Source: an uncultured Prevotellaceae bacterium (GTDB taxonomy: Bacteria > Bacteroidota > Bacteroidia > Bacteroidales > Bacteroidaceae). From it: a stretch of 64,000 nt of DNA. This document shows positions 19,545 to 27,888 of this stretch, in pieces. The notes beneath the pieces are model-generated. The model searched no databases. It saw only the letters and a list, made by a program, of their open reading frames with translations, and had not been told where the DNA came from. Each line of letters begins with the position of its first letter. Position 1 is the stretch's first letter. Position numbers and translations under genes: made by a program. The stretch spans positions 62,001-126,000 of the forward strand of contig CACWLC010000001.1 in NCBI GenBank assembly GCA_902761605.1, written 5' to 3'.

Positions 19545-20990
19545 ATGGGAAAACTTCAGGCAATAGCAAAGGATACGGTCATCTACGGCCTTTCGAGTAT
19601 CATAGGCAGGTTTCTTAACTACCTGCTGGTGCCACTCTATACAGCCCAGCTCTCTGCAGCCTCTGGCGGATATGGCATCATAACAAATATGTACGCCTAC
19701 GTGGCGCTGATATTGGTGATTCTCACCTTCGGAATGGAGACCACCTATTTCCGTTTTACCAACAAGACGCATACTGACTCGCAGGTAGTCTACTCTACCA
19801 CACTCATCGCTGTAGGCTCCGTATCAGCTATCTTTGCAGCATTAGTGATATACTTTATCACGCCAATAAGCAATCTCATGGGCTATGGCGATCATCCTGA
19901 GTATGTATGGGTGATGGCAGTTACTGTAGCCATCGACGCCTTCCTCTGTATCCCCTTTGCCCATCTGCGACAACAGAAGAAAGCCATTAAGTTTGCCACT
20001 CTGAAACTGCTGAATATCGTGGTGAGCATACTGCTTAACGTCATCTATTTCGCCTGGATGGATGGCAAGGATGTGGGTTACGCTTTCTATATCAACCTGG
20101 CCTGCACAGCGATGCTAGCACTGCTGCTTATCACAGAATATGCAGGTTTCCGTTGGCAATTCGATGGCAAGCTGCTACGCACGATGCTCAGCTACTCATG
20201 GCCTATCCTCGTGCTTGGCATCGCAGGTATCCTGAACCAGACAGCCGACAAGATGCTCTTCCCCTATATCTACCAAGGCAGCGACATGCAGGAGCAACTT
20301 GGAATTTACGGCGCCTGTTCAAAGATTGCAATGATTATGGCGATGATTACACAGGCTTTCCGCTTTGCCTACGAGCCTATCGTATTCGCAGGCGTAAAGG
20401 ACAAAGACCAGCACGAGATGTACGAGCAGGCGATGAAATACTTTATAATCTTCACCCTGCTGGCATTCCTGATGGTTGTGGGATATCTCGATATCCTGAA
20501 GTTCCTCATCGGAGAAGACTACTGGAGTGGGCTCCGTGTGGTGCCTATCGTGATGGCAGCAGAGATAATGATGGGTATTTATTTCAACTTGTCGTTCTGG
20601 TATAAGATTATCGACAAGACCATCTGGGGAGCGTGGTTCTCTGGTCTTGGATGCCTGGTGCTGATAGCAGTAAACCTGATTTTTGTGCCAAAGTACGGCT
20701 TCGTAGCTTGTGCCTGGGGAGGTTTCGCAGGATATGGCGTTGCAATGGTGGCATCCTATTTCATCGGACAGGAACACTATCCACTCAACTATCCCCTGAA
20801 AGACATCGCCCTCTATACGATGATTGCAGCCCTCGCCTTCGCCGTGATGATGTTTCTCAGGGATGACCTGCCCCTCTGGCTGTCACTCGCTGTGAATACA
20901 ATCCTGATCCTGCTCTTCCTCGCAGTCATCATAAAGCGCGACCTCCCATTAAGCAAACTCCCCATAATCGGAAAATATTTCAAAAAATAA
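19545..20990 (+). CDS. Polysaccharide flippase (MOP superfamily, Wzx-like)
   Basis: 481 residues with 12-14 predicted membrane helices. The N-terminal segment with YGLSSIIGRFLNYLLVPLYT, and the length, fit the polysaccharide-biosynthesis branch of the MOP exporter superfamily, which flips lipid-linked glycans across the inner membrane. No glycosyltransferase genes lie nearby, so the cargo is unknown. It is placed three bases after the SpmAB-like gene and seven before the S46 peptidase, suggesting co-transcription. Confidence 0.85.
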   Translation: MGKLQAIAKDTVIYGLSSIIGRFLNYLLVPLYTAQLSAASGGYGIITNMYAYVALILVILTFGMETTYFRFTNKTHTDSQVVYSTTLIAVGSVSAIFAALVIYFITPISNLMGYGDHPEYVWVMAVTVAIDAFLCIPFAHLRQQKKAIKFATLKLLNIVVSILLNVIYFAWMDGKDVGYAFYINLACTAMLALLLITEYAGFRWQFDGKLLRTMLSYSWPILVLGIAGILNQTADKMLFPYIYQGSDMQEQLGIYGACSKIAMIMAMITQAFRFAYEPIVFAGVKDKDQHEMYEQAMKYFIIFTLLAFLMVVGYLDILKFLIGEDYWSGLRVVPIVMAAEIMMGIYFNLSFWYKIIDKTIWGAWFSGLGCLVLIAVNLIFVPKYGFVACAWGGFAGYGVAMVASYFIGQEHYPLNYPLKDIALYTMIAALAFAVMMFLRDDLPLWLSLAVNTILILLFLAVIIKRDLPLSKLPIIGKYFKK

Positions 20991-20997
20991 TAATCGT

Positions 20998-23121
20998 ATG
21001 AAAAGAATCCTAGTATCCCTGGTATCCCTAGTTAGCCTAGTAAATCTGGCCCACGCCGATGAAGGCATGTGGACCCTGTATAACCTGCCAAATGCTGTCT
21101 ATGAGCAGATGAAGCTGGAGAATTACGAGCTGCCCTATGGTGCCCTCTATGAAGGTGATGACGCTGTAAAGAACTGCGTAGTGCTCTTTGGAGGCTTCTG
21201 CTCAGGAGTAGTGGTATCGCCAGACGGACTGGTATTTACCAATCACCATTGCGGCTTCGAGGCTATCAGAAGTCACTCAACAGTAGAGCACGACTATATG
21301 CTTAACGGCTTTGTTTCTAACAGCTACGAGGAAGAATTGCCAAACAAGAATCTGTTTGTAAGCTTCATGGTAGAGCAGAAAGATGTCACAAAACAGCTTG
21401 ATAGTCTTGGCCTCAACAAACTCTCAGAAGACAAAAGAGGCCATTTCATCGACTCTTTGGAAAATGTTTTCCAGAAGGAAGTACGTAAGCAAGACTCTAC
21501 CCTCCGTGCAGAGCTGAAGCCATACTACGAGGGAAACAAATACTATCTCACCACCTATCGCGACTATGAGGATGTACGTCTTGTATTTGCTCTTCCAAAG
21601 TCGATGGGTAAGTTCGGAGGCGAGACAGACAACTGGATGTGGCCTCGTCAGACTTGCGATTTCTCTGTATTCCGCATCTATGTAGATCCAAAGACAGGAG
21701 GCCCGGCGAAGTATTCGAAGGACAATGTCCCCATGCATCCAAAGAAGTGGGCTCAGGTGTCTCTGCAGGGTTATCAGCCAGGATCGTTCTCAATGACAAT
21801 CGGTTATCCTGGAAGCACAAGCCGTTATCTGTCGAGCTATGGTATCCTTGAGCGTCGCGATGCCCAGAACAAGCCACGTTATCTCACTCGTGAGGTTAAG
21901 CAGAACATCATGATTCGTCATATGCGTGCCTCAGAAGCTGTCCGCATCAAGTATGATTCCAAGTATGCCCAGAGCTCAAACTACTGGAAAAACTCCATCG
22001 GAATGAACAAATGTATCGATTCCATCGGACTTATCCAGCAGAAGGCAGTCTTTGAGGCAAAAATCCGTCAGTGGCAGGACTCTACAGGTTTCCTGAAAGG
22101 TCAGCTCGATTTCAACAAGCTTGAACGTCTGTATAAGCAGCGTTTCAATGCCATGAGAGCAATGATGTATTTCGGCGAGACGTTCAGAAACAACGATGAG
22201 ATGAGCCGTAGGGCCATGAGAGTCCAGAACGGTATCCATCTGAAGGGCGATGAAAAGAATCCTAAGAAGCAGTATATCGATTTCAAGGATAATAGCGACA
22301 CATGGGATCTCAATCTCGATCGCGAGGTTCTGGCTGCTCTGATGAAGCACTATCGTGAGCAGGTGACAGAAACGAAGTATCTGCCTGATTTCTATCAGAC
22401 TATCGATAAAAAGTTTGGTGGTGACTATCAGAAATATGTGGATTATCTCTTCAAGAAGTCGCAGTTGATGAAAAACGGCAAGAAGATCTATGTCAACAAG
22501 AAGGGTTATCACAAAGACCCAGGCGTAATCTATGGCCAGGATCTCATCGAGATATTAGGCGAGATTCGTGCTGACCTGATGGCTTCTTACGACAGCATAG
22601 ATATCCAGGAGCGTTATCTCTGTGCTGCCAAGCTCCGTATGGAGGAAGACATGCCTAACTACAGCGATGCCAATATGACTATGCGTCTGAGTTATGGCCA
22701 GGTGGGCGAATACCTCCTTGGCGGCAAGCCTTCAGGCTATTACACCACAGCTGAGAGCATCGTTGAGAAGATGGAGAAAGGCGAGAATGGAGTCATCGAC
22801 TACGAGGCAGAGCCAATCATGAAAGAGCTGCTCTCAAAGAAAGACTTCGGAAAGTATACAGATAAGGGTACAGGCAAGCTGCATCTCTGTTTCCTCTCAA
22901 ACAATGACATCACTGGTGGAAACTCTGGCTCTCCGATGTTTAATGGCAAGGGCGAACTCATTGGTCTTGCTTTCGATGGCAACTGGGACAGCCTCAGCTC
23001 AGATATCTTCTTCGATTCCCAGCTCGCCCGTTGCATTGGCGTAGATATCCGCTATGTCCTCTACATGATGGAGTCATGGGGAAAAGCAGATCGCCTTATC
23101 AAGGAGATAAATGCCAAGTAA
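20998..23121 (+). CDS. S46-family dipeptidyl-peptidase, DPP7-type
   Basis: 707 residues with a Sec signal peptide (MKRILVSLVSL...AHA). S46 enzymes are periplasmic serine exopeptidases that release N-terminal dipeptides, feeding peptide-using Bacteroidota. The His motif is TNHHCG (81-86) and the nucleophile is S643 in GGNSGSP. The specificity position after the serine reads FDGNW (Gly661), like the hydrophobic-P1 DPP7 type rather than the Arg of the acidic-P1 DPP11 type; this is knowledge from Porphyromonas enzymes. The signal-peptide codons contain a 9-bp tandem repeat. Confidence 0.92.
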   Translation: MKRILVSLVSLVSLVNLAHADEGMWTLYNLPNAVYEQMKLENYELPYGALYEGDDAVKNCVVLFGGFCSGVVVSPDGLVFTNHHCGFEAIRSHSTVEHDYMLNGFVSNSYEEELPNKNLFVSFMVEQKDVTKQLDSLGLNKLSEDKRGHFIDSLENVFQKEVRKQDSTLRAELKPYYEGNKYYLTTYRDYEDVRLVFALPKSMGKFGGETDNWMWPRQTCDFSVFRIYVDPKTGGPAKYSKDNVPMHPKKWAQVSLQGYQPGSFSMTIGYPGSTSRYLSSYGILERRDAQNKPRYLTREVKQNIMIRHMRASEAVRIKYDSKYAQSSNYWKNSIGMNKCIDSIGLIQQKAVFEAKIRQWQDSTGFLKGQLDFNKLERLYKQRFNAMRAMMYFGETFRNNDEMSRRAMRVQNGIHLKGDEKNPKKQYIDFKDNSDTWDLNLDREVLAALMKHYREQVTETKYLPDFYQTIDKKFGGDYQKYVDYLFKKSQLMKNGKKIYVNKKGYHKDPGVIYGQDLIEILGEIRADLMASYDSIDIQERYLCAAKLRMEEDMPNYSDANMTMRLSYGQVGEYLLGGKPSGYYTTAESIVEKMEKGENGVIDYEAEPIMKELLSKKDFGKYTDKGTGKLHLCFLSNNDITGGNSGSPMFNGKGELIGLAFDGNWDSLSSDIFFDSQLARCIGVDIRYVLYMMESWGKADRLIKEINAK
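21010..21045 (+). repeat. 9-bp in-frame tandem repeat in signal-peptide codons
   Basis: Four units, CTAGTATCC, CTGGTATCC, CTAGTTAGC and CTAGTAAAT, encode the hydrophobic core LVS-LVS-LVS-LVN of the S46 peptidase signal peptide. Copy-number change would keep the frame. Confidence 0.8.
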
Positions 23122-23154
23122 TTCAAAATAAGAGCCAAGTAATACAAAATAAGT
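23113..23154. repeat. 21-bp direct repeat over the S46 peptidase stop codon
   Basis: Two copies (23113-23133 and 23134-23154) beginning GCCAAGTAAT and differing at two positions. The first copy contains the last codons and the stop. The second runs into the terminator stem. Confidence 0.8.
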
Positions 23155-23187
23155 GCCACTTATCACGCGATAAGTGGCACTTATTTT
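23148..23187. terminator. Bidirectional terminator between convergent genes
   Basis: A perfect 17-bp stem (23148-23164 with 23169-23185) and a 4-base loop ACGC; T-rich on the plus side and A-rich upstream, so it can serve both the S46 peptidase and the helicase gene. Confidence 0.93.
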
Positions 23188-23204
23188 ATCCATAGGCAAT
23201 CTAT

Positions 23205-24971
23205 TTATTTCTTCTTGCGAGGTTTGCGTAGGGCCCAGCCTTCTTCAGAGAAATCGGGCTCAGGACCTCTGAGGTCACGAGGGACTTTATTCATCAAACT
23301 ACGCCAATCGTCCTTTTTCTGACGCTTTGGCTTTTCGGGCTTGCCTCCTTCATCAGCATCGTTACACCTTACTGTACGACCTTTATATCTGATACCAGAA
23401 AGCTGAATCATTACTTTCTTTGCATCCTTTTCAGGAACCTCAAAGTATGAGATAGTATCGAGCAAATCGATATGCCCCACTTCCTGACGACCTCCCACAA
23501 AACGGTTCAACGTCTGCATCAATTCTCCAGGATAGAAGCCGTCACGCTTACCGAGATTTATAAACAAACGACGATAACCCTTCTGTGCTTTGTTCTGAAG
23601 TTTCTGCTTGTCGCTCTGAGGTCGTTTCTCCTTCTTGTCAGGCACAACAGCCTCAATCTCTGGTGCCTCAGCATAATATGCAAGGAACTTACCGAACTCC
23701 AGAGATACAATTTTCTTTATGAGCTCATCCTTATCAATATACTCGAAGTAGCGGCTGATATCCTGCATAAAAGGAGCTATCTCCTCGTCATCAACATCAG
23801 TCTTTACTATCTGATCCATCACTTTGTAAAGCTGCTTCTTGCAGATTTCTTCAGCCGAAGGTATCTCTGCCTCAACAAACTTCTTACCTATCTCCTTCTC
23901 GATATTACGGATCTTGAACTTCTCACGGCTATGAACAATAGATATCGAAGTACCCTTCTTTCCTGCACGACCTGTACGACCAGAGCGATGGGTATAATTC
24001 TCAATATCATCGGGCAATCCGAAGTTTATCACATGAGTGAGGTCATCCACATCAAGGCCTCGTGCTGCTACGTCTGTTGCCACAAGCAACTGGGTAAGAT
24101 GCTGGCGGAACTTCTGCATCGTAAGGTCTCGCTGGGGCTGAGAGAGGTCTCCATGCAGAGACTCTGCATTATATCCGTCCTTGATAAGCTTATCTGCAAT
24201 CTCCTGGGTCTCAATCTTTGTGCGACAGAAGATGATAGCAAAAATACGAGGATAGTAGTCGACAATACGCTTAAGTGCCAGATACTTGTCCTTCGCATTC
24301 ACCATATAATAGATATGGTTCACGTTCTCAGCACCTTCATTACGGCTACCAACAACAATCTCCTGATAGTCATGCAGATATTTCTTTGCTACCTTCTCTA
24401 CCTCACGACTCATCGTGGCAGAGAACATCAGAGTGCTATGGTTCTCATTGATAGACTCAAAAATCTCGCTGATATTCTCTGAGAATCCCATGTTTAGCAT
24501 CTCGTCTGCCTCATCAAGCACAATGTTCCTCACATTTGTCAGGTCTGCGACACCACGATTCTTAAGGTCTATGAGTCGTCCTGGAGTAGCAACGATGATA
24601 TTCACACCTTTCTTGAGTGCTCGCATCTGAGGTTCAATCGATGCTCCACCATATACGGCTTCCACATGAACGCCATCCATATATTTCGCGAAATCACGGA
24701 TGTCATCAGTAATCTGCAGACACAGTTCTCTCGTTGGCGAGAGCACTAAGGCCTGCGCATTACGATTTGAGGTGTCTATCCTCATCAAGAGTGGGATACC
24801 AAATGCAGCTGTCTTACCCGTACCTGTCTGGGCAAGGGCAATCACATCGTTCTTGTTCTCTAAGAGATAAGGTATCACAGCCTCCTGCACAGGCATCGGC
24901 TGTACAAATCCCAACTCTTCAATGGCTTTGCGAATCTCTCCGCTAACGCCTAATTCTTCAAATGTCTTCAT
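23205..24971 (-). CDS. DEAD-box RNA helicase (DeaD/CsdA-like)
   Basis: 588 residues. ATP-dependent RNA helicase, likely in ribosome assembly or RNA turnover. Q-motif region GFVQPMPVQE, Walker A AQTGTGKT (K53), PTREL, DEAD at 153-156, SAT in FSATMS, ATDVAARGLDV and HRSGRTGRAGKKG. After the two RecA lobes, a C-terminal domain (about 470-550, from YRRLFINLGKRDGFYPGEL) is the DbpA-type RNA-binding fold, followed by a basic tail. The start ATG at 24971 follows the promoter at 24980 by eight bases. Confidence 0.95.
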   Translation of the reverse strand: MKTFEELGVSGEIRKAIEELGFVQPMPVQEAVIPYLLENKNDVIALAQTGTGKTAAFGIPLLMRIDTSNRNAQALVLSPTRELCLQITDDIRDFAKYMDGVHVEAVYGGASIEPQMRALKKGVNIIVATPGRLIDLKNRGVADLTNVRNIVLDEADEMLNMGFSENISEIFESINENHSTLMFSATMSREVEKVAKKYLHDYQEIVVGSRNEGAENVNHIYYMVNAKDKYLALKRIVDYYPRIFAIIFCRTKIETQEIADKLIKDGYNAESLHGDLSQPQRDLTMQKFRQHLTQLLVATDVAARGLDVDDLTHVINFGLPDDIENYTHRSGRTGRAGKKGTSISIVHSREKFKIRNIEKEIGKKFVEAEIPSAEEICKKQLYKVMDQIVKTDVDDEEIAPFMQDISRYFEYIDKDELIKKIVSLEFGKFLAYYAEAPEIEAVVPDKKEKRPQSDKQKLQNKAQKGYRRLFINLGKRDGFYPGELMQTLNRFVGGRQEVGHIDLLDTISYFEVPEKDAKKVMIQLSGIRYKGRTVRCNDADEGGKPEKPKRQKKDDWRSLMNKVPRDLRGPEPDFSEEGWALRKPRKKK

Positions 24972-24979
24972 CTTGGGTG

Positions 24980-25010
24980 CAAAGATACGAATAATTTCTC
25001 AGAAACCCAA
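24980..25010 (-). promoter_or_regulatory. Promoter of the DEAD-box helicase gene
   Basis: On the minus strand, TATCTTTG (complement of 24980-24987), a 20-bp spacer and TTG (complement of 25008-25010). The helicase start is eight bases from the -7 box, predicting a leaderless or near-leaderless mRNA. Confidence 0.85.
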
Positions 25011-25058
25011 GAAACATAAATATTTCCTTGTTTCCTATACTTTTTAGATAAAAAACAC

Positions 25059-25066
25059 TATCTTTG
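25059..25066 (+). promoter_or_regulatory. -7 box before the LOG-family gene
   Basis: TATCTTTG, 30 bases before the ATG at 25097. No clear TTTG element at the standard spacing. Confidence 0.6.
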
Positions 25067-25096
25067 CAATCAGATTGCTAAAAAAGAATCAAAAAC

Positions 25097-25624
25097 ATGA
25101 AGATATGCGTATTTTGTTCTGCGAACAAGCAGATTGACCCAGAGTTTTTCACTATGACTGAAGAACTTGGAAAGTGGGCAGCAGAGAATGGGCACACGAT
25201 AGTGTATGGCGGAGTAAACCAAGGACTAATGGAGTGCGTCGGCAAGGCGACTAAAGAGGCCGGAGGTCATACCATCGGAGTGGTACCGATGATAGTAGAG
25301 AAGACTGGGAGGATCAGCGATTTTGTGGATGTGGAGATACCTTGCGACAACCTGCATGACCGAAAACAGCTGATGGAGGATCAGAGCGACGTGTTCATCG
25401 CCTTGCCTGGCGGACTTGGCACCTTGGATGAGATCTTTACCATTGTGGCCTCAGCCACAATTGGCTATCACCAGAAGATGGTTATCCTCTATAATATGAA
25501 GGGGTTTTGGAATAATCTGATAGCATTGCTCGATGATCTGCAAGACAAAGGAATGGTTCGAGGGGATTGGCAACAATACATAAAAACGGCCGATTCCATC
25601 AAAGAAATCAGCCGTCTGTTATAA
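25097..25624 (+). CDS. LOG-family nucleoside 5'-monophosphate phosphoribohydrolase
   Basis: 175 residues, TIGR00730/LOG family with a Rossmann-like fold. The catalytic signature PGGLGTLDE (104-112) and the preceding DRKQLM segment are present. Characterised members hydrolyse cytokinin riboside monophosphates or ordinary nucleoside monophosphates such as AMP to base and ribose 5-phosphate; the bacterial role is not settled. The 3' end of the gene also holds the minus-strand terminator of the next operon. Confidence 0.88.
   Translation: MKICVFCSANKQIDPEFFTMTEELGKWAAENGHTIVYGGVNQGLMECVGKATKEAGGHTIGVVPMIVEKTGRISDFVDVEIPCDNLHDRKQLMEDQSDVFIALPGGLGTLDEIFTIVASATIGYHQKMVILYNMKGFWNNLIALLDDLQDKGMVRGDWQQYIKTADSIKEISRLL
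25580..25615 (-). terminator. Minus-strand terminator inside the 3' end of the LOG gene
   Basis: On the minus strand, ACGGCTGATT (complement of 25606-25615) pairs with AATCGGCCGT (complement of 25586-25595) with one G-T pair and is followed by TTTTTA (complement of 25580-25585). It ends the PfkB-flavodiiron operon inside the convergent gene, which is only 16 bases away. Confidence 0.75.
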
Positions 25625-25640
25625 TTTGTCTATTCCGATT

Positions 25641-26807
25641 TCATGACAGAAGGCTATCGGCTAACTGCTCCAGCAGGGCCTCATCGCCAGCCTTCATGCG
25701 AGAACGGATGGTAACCATCGGCTCTACAATTTCGCAGTCCTTCAGCGTCTCTATCATAGAACGCATTACCTTGCCTGCAGCAGGTGCCCAGCTTCCGTTC
25801 TCAATGATGCCGAAGCGACGCTTCTGATAGTTCTTGATCTGCAGATGATAGAGGAAGTCGTGCATCACAGGGAACACGCCTGCATCATAGCTAGATGCAG
25901 CTACCACAATGGTAGGATAACGGAAAGCATCCTCAATGACTTCGGCCATATCGTCACGGCTCAAGTCGCTCACTACCACTTTTGGAGCACCCTTCTTGCG
26001 CAGAATCTCACCCAGACGCTCAGCAGCAACAGCTGTTCCACCATGAATGCTGGCATAGGCAATCAGGATACCTTCACTCTCAGGCTCGTACTTACTCCAT
26101 GTGTCGTACAGTTTGACGGCATCAGCCAACTGTTCGCCCTTGAGCACAGGACCGTGCAGCGGACAGATGGCCTGAACATCAACTGCTGCCAACTTCTTCA
26201 TCACCGTCTGTACCTGGGTACCATACTTTCCACAGATATTAAAATAGTAGCGACGTGCCTCACAAGCCCAATCGTCAGTCTCATTAACCAATGCACCGAA
26301 TTTGCCGAATGCATCAGCAGAGAAAACTACTTTGTCCAAGCTGTCGTAACTCATGATAACCTCTGGCCAGTGTATCATCGGAGCTCCGATAAAAGTAAGT
26401 TCATGGCTGCCTAGAGAGAGCTTATCACCCTCCTTGACAATCATGACACGACCTTCGAAGTTAAAACCCTCGAAGAAGTTAGGCAGCATTTTCGCTGCTT
26501 GGGCGCTGCATACAAGTTGAAGGCCAGGATAGGTCTCCAGCATCCAGGCAATGAGTGCAGCATGGTCTGGCTCCATATGGTGAGCCACCAGATAGTCAGG
26601 CTGGCGCCCGCCCAGTGCTGCCATCAGGTTTGCCTTCCATTCTTCACCCTTGCGACGATCTGCAGTATCCAACACAGCTATCTTCTCATCTTCAATGAGA
26701 TAGGAATTATAGCTCATGCCCTCAGGCACTACATACTGACTCTCAAACAGATCAATGTCAAGATCGTCAACACCGATGTAGTAGATTTTGTCTACGATTT
26801 CTTTCAT
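25641..26807 (-). CDS. Flavodiiron protein (A-type flavoprotein, O2/NO reductase)
   Basis: 388 residues. A metallo-beta-lactamase-like diiron domain with HHMEPDH (76-82; HxExDH ligands) is followed by a flavodoxin-like FMN domain from about residue 248 (GILIAYASIHGGTA). These cytoplasmic enzymes reduce O2 to water or NO to N2O and protect anaerobes from both. No rubredoxin or rubrerythrin gene lies beside it. It is second in a minus-strand operon after a PfkB kinase (28-bp gap). Confidence 0.93.
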   Translation of the reverse strand: MKEIVDKIYYIGVDDLDIDLFESQYVVPEGMSYNSYLIEDEKIAVLDTADRRKGEEWKANLMAALGGRQPDYLVAHHMEPDHAALIAWMLETYPGLQLVCSAQAAKMLPNFFEGFNFEGRVMIVKEGDKLSLGSHELTFIGAPMIHWPEVIMSYDSLDKVVFSADAFGKFGALVNETDDWACEARRYYFNICGKYGTQVQTVMKKLAAVDVQAICPLHGPVLKGEQLADAVKLYDTWSKYEPESEGILIAYASIHGGTAVAAERLGEILRKKGAPKVVVSDLSRDDMAEVIEDAFRYPTIVVAASSYDAGVFPVMHDFLYHLQIKNYQKRRFGIIENGSWAPAAGKVMRSMIETLKDCEIVEPMVTIRSRMKAGDEALLEQLADSLLS

Positions 26808-26835
26808 AATTGTATAGTTTTTAAATATTTTCCAA

Positions 26836-27780
26836 TTAATATTCTTTCATTTCTTTCGCCATCTTATGTCCAAACTCTGCATCAACACTATTATTAATAC
26901 TCTTGCAGACATTGGCAGAGAACTGCAGTCCACAGGCGATAATCTTATCCCATAACTCCTCGCTGATTCCAGTCATAATCATCTCACGGGTTACACCGTA
27001 TTTGATAAGACCATAAACAAAGCCGGCATTGAAGTTATCGCCTGCTCCGATGGTACTTACGGTATCCGCTTTCTCAACAGGATATTGTTTCTTTATACCT
27101 CCCTCAGCTCTCAATTCCACAGGGTTACTGCTATCAGTGAGGATAAAGTTCTTGGTATAAAATGATATCTGCGAACGATAGATAGCGTCTGCATCAGTCT
27201 TCTTGTAAAGGATATCAAAATCTTCAGAAGAACCTCTAACGATATCAGCATACTCGAGGTTCTCTAAGAGATTCGGTGTTAGCTTCATTACCTCATGTTG
27301 ATGGGATGCACGGAAATTTACATCGTAATAGATAATAGCACCCTTGTTTCTTGCATGATCTAAGAATGCCGCCATCTGAGGACGAATCACGGGATTGACT
27401 GCATAGTAAGAACCAAACATCACGATATCGTCTTTTTGGATGTCAGGATAGACAAAATCCAGCTGATCATGCGGATGATCCTTGTAGAAGATATACTCTG
27501 CATCATTATCATCATTGAGGAAAGCCAGTGAGATAGGTGACTTTGACTCTGGATAGACGTAGATATATTCTGAATTTACGTTATTCTTCTGGAGGAAGGA
27601 TATGATTTGCTTACCCACACGGTCATTTCCCGTCTCACTGATAAATGAGGCAGAAACACCTGAACGTCCCAATGAGATAATACCATTAAAAACTGAGCCA
27701 CCAGGAACTGCACCTACTGGCTGGTCATTCTTAAAGATTATGTCGAGAACAGTCTCGCCGATTCCTATTACTTTTCTCAT
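26836..27780 (-). CDS. PfkB-family sugar kinase (fructokinase-like)
   Basis: 314 residues starting at MRKVIGIGETVLDI (27780). The frame is open further upstream, but the promoter at 27801 and an octamer repeat lie there, so the longer forms are rejected. The PfkB fold shows GGSVFNGIISLGRSG near the N-terminus and the catalytic GAGDNFNAGF near the C-terminus. Fructokinase is the likeliest activity for the GET(V/L)LD N-terminal type, but substrate is uncertain. Confidence 0.88.
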   Translation of the reverse strand: MRKVIGIGETVLDIIFKNDQPVGAVPGGSVFNGIISLGRSGVSASFISETGNDRVGKQIISFLQKNNVNSEYIYVYPESKSPISLAFLNDDNDAEYIFYKDHPHDQLDFVYPDIQKDDIVMFGSYYAVNPVIRPQMAAFLDHARNKGAIIYYDVNFRASHQHEVMKLTPNLLENLEYADIVRGSSEDFDILYKKTDADAIYRSQISFYTKNFILTDSSNPVELRAEGGIKKQYPVEKADTVSTIGAGDNFNAGFVYGLIKYGVTREMIMTGISEELWDKIIACGLQFSANVCKSINNSVDAEFGHKMAKEMKEY

Positions 27781-27800
27781 CGTTTTTGTATTTTGTGCTG

Positions 27801-27808
27801 CAAAGATA
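27801..27808 (-). promoter_or_regulatory. -7 box for the PfkB-flavodiiron operon
   Basis: TATCTTTG on the minus strand, 20 bases before the start at 27780. The -33 region falls in the octamer repeat tract and has no TTTG match. Confidence 0.6.
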
Positions 27809-27810
27809 AT

Positions 27811-27850
27811 AAAAAAAGTAAAAAGGAAAAAAAGTAAAAAGGTAAAAAAG
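27811..27850. repeat. 8-bp tandem tract between divergent promoters
   Basis: Imperfect AGTAAAAAGG octamers fill the space between the PfkB and M16 -7 boxes. Same family as 12551, 14061 and 32420. Confidence 0.85.
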
Positions 27851-27872
27851 CGTTTACCAGAGTATTTTTTTG

Positions 27873-27880
27873 TAACTTTG
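27873..27880 (+). promoter_or_regulatory. -7 box of the M16 peptidase gene
   Basis: TAACTTTG; the ATG at 27889 is eight bases beyond, so the mRNA should be leaderless or nearly so. -33 element not clear. Confidence 0.7.
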
Positions 27881-27888
27881 CGCGCAAA

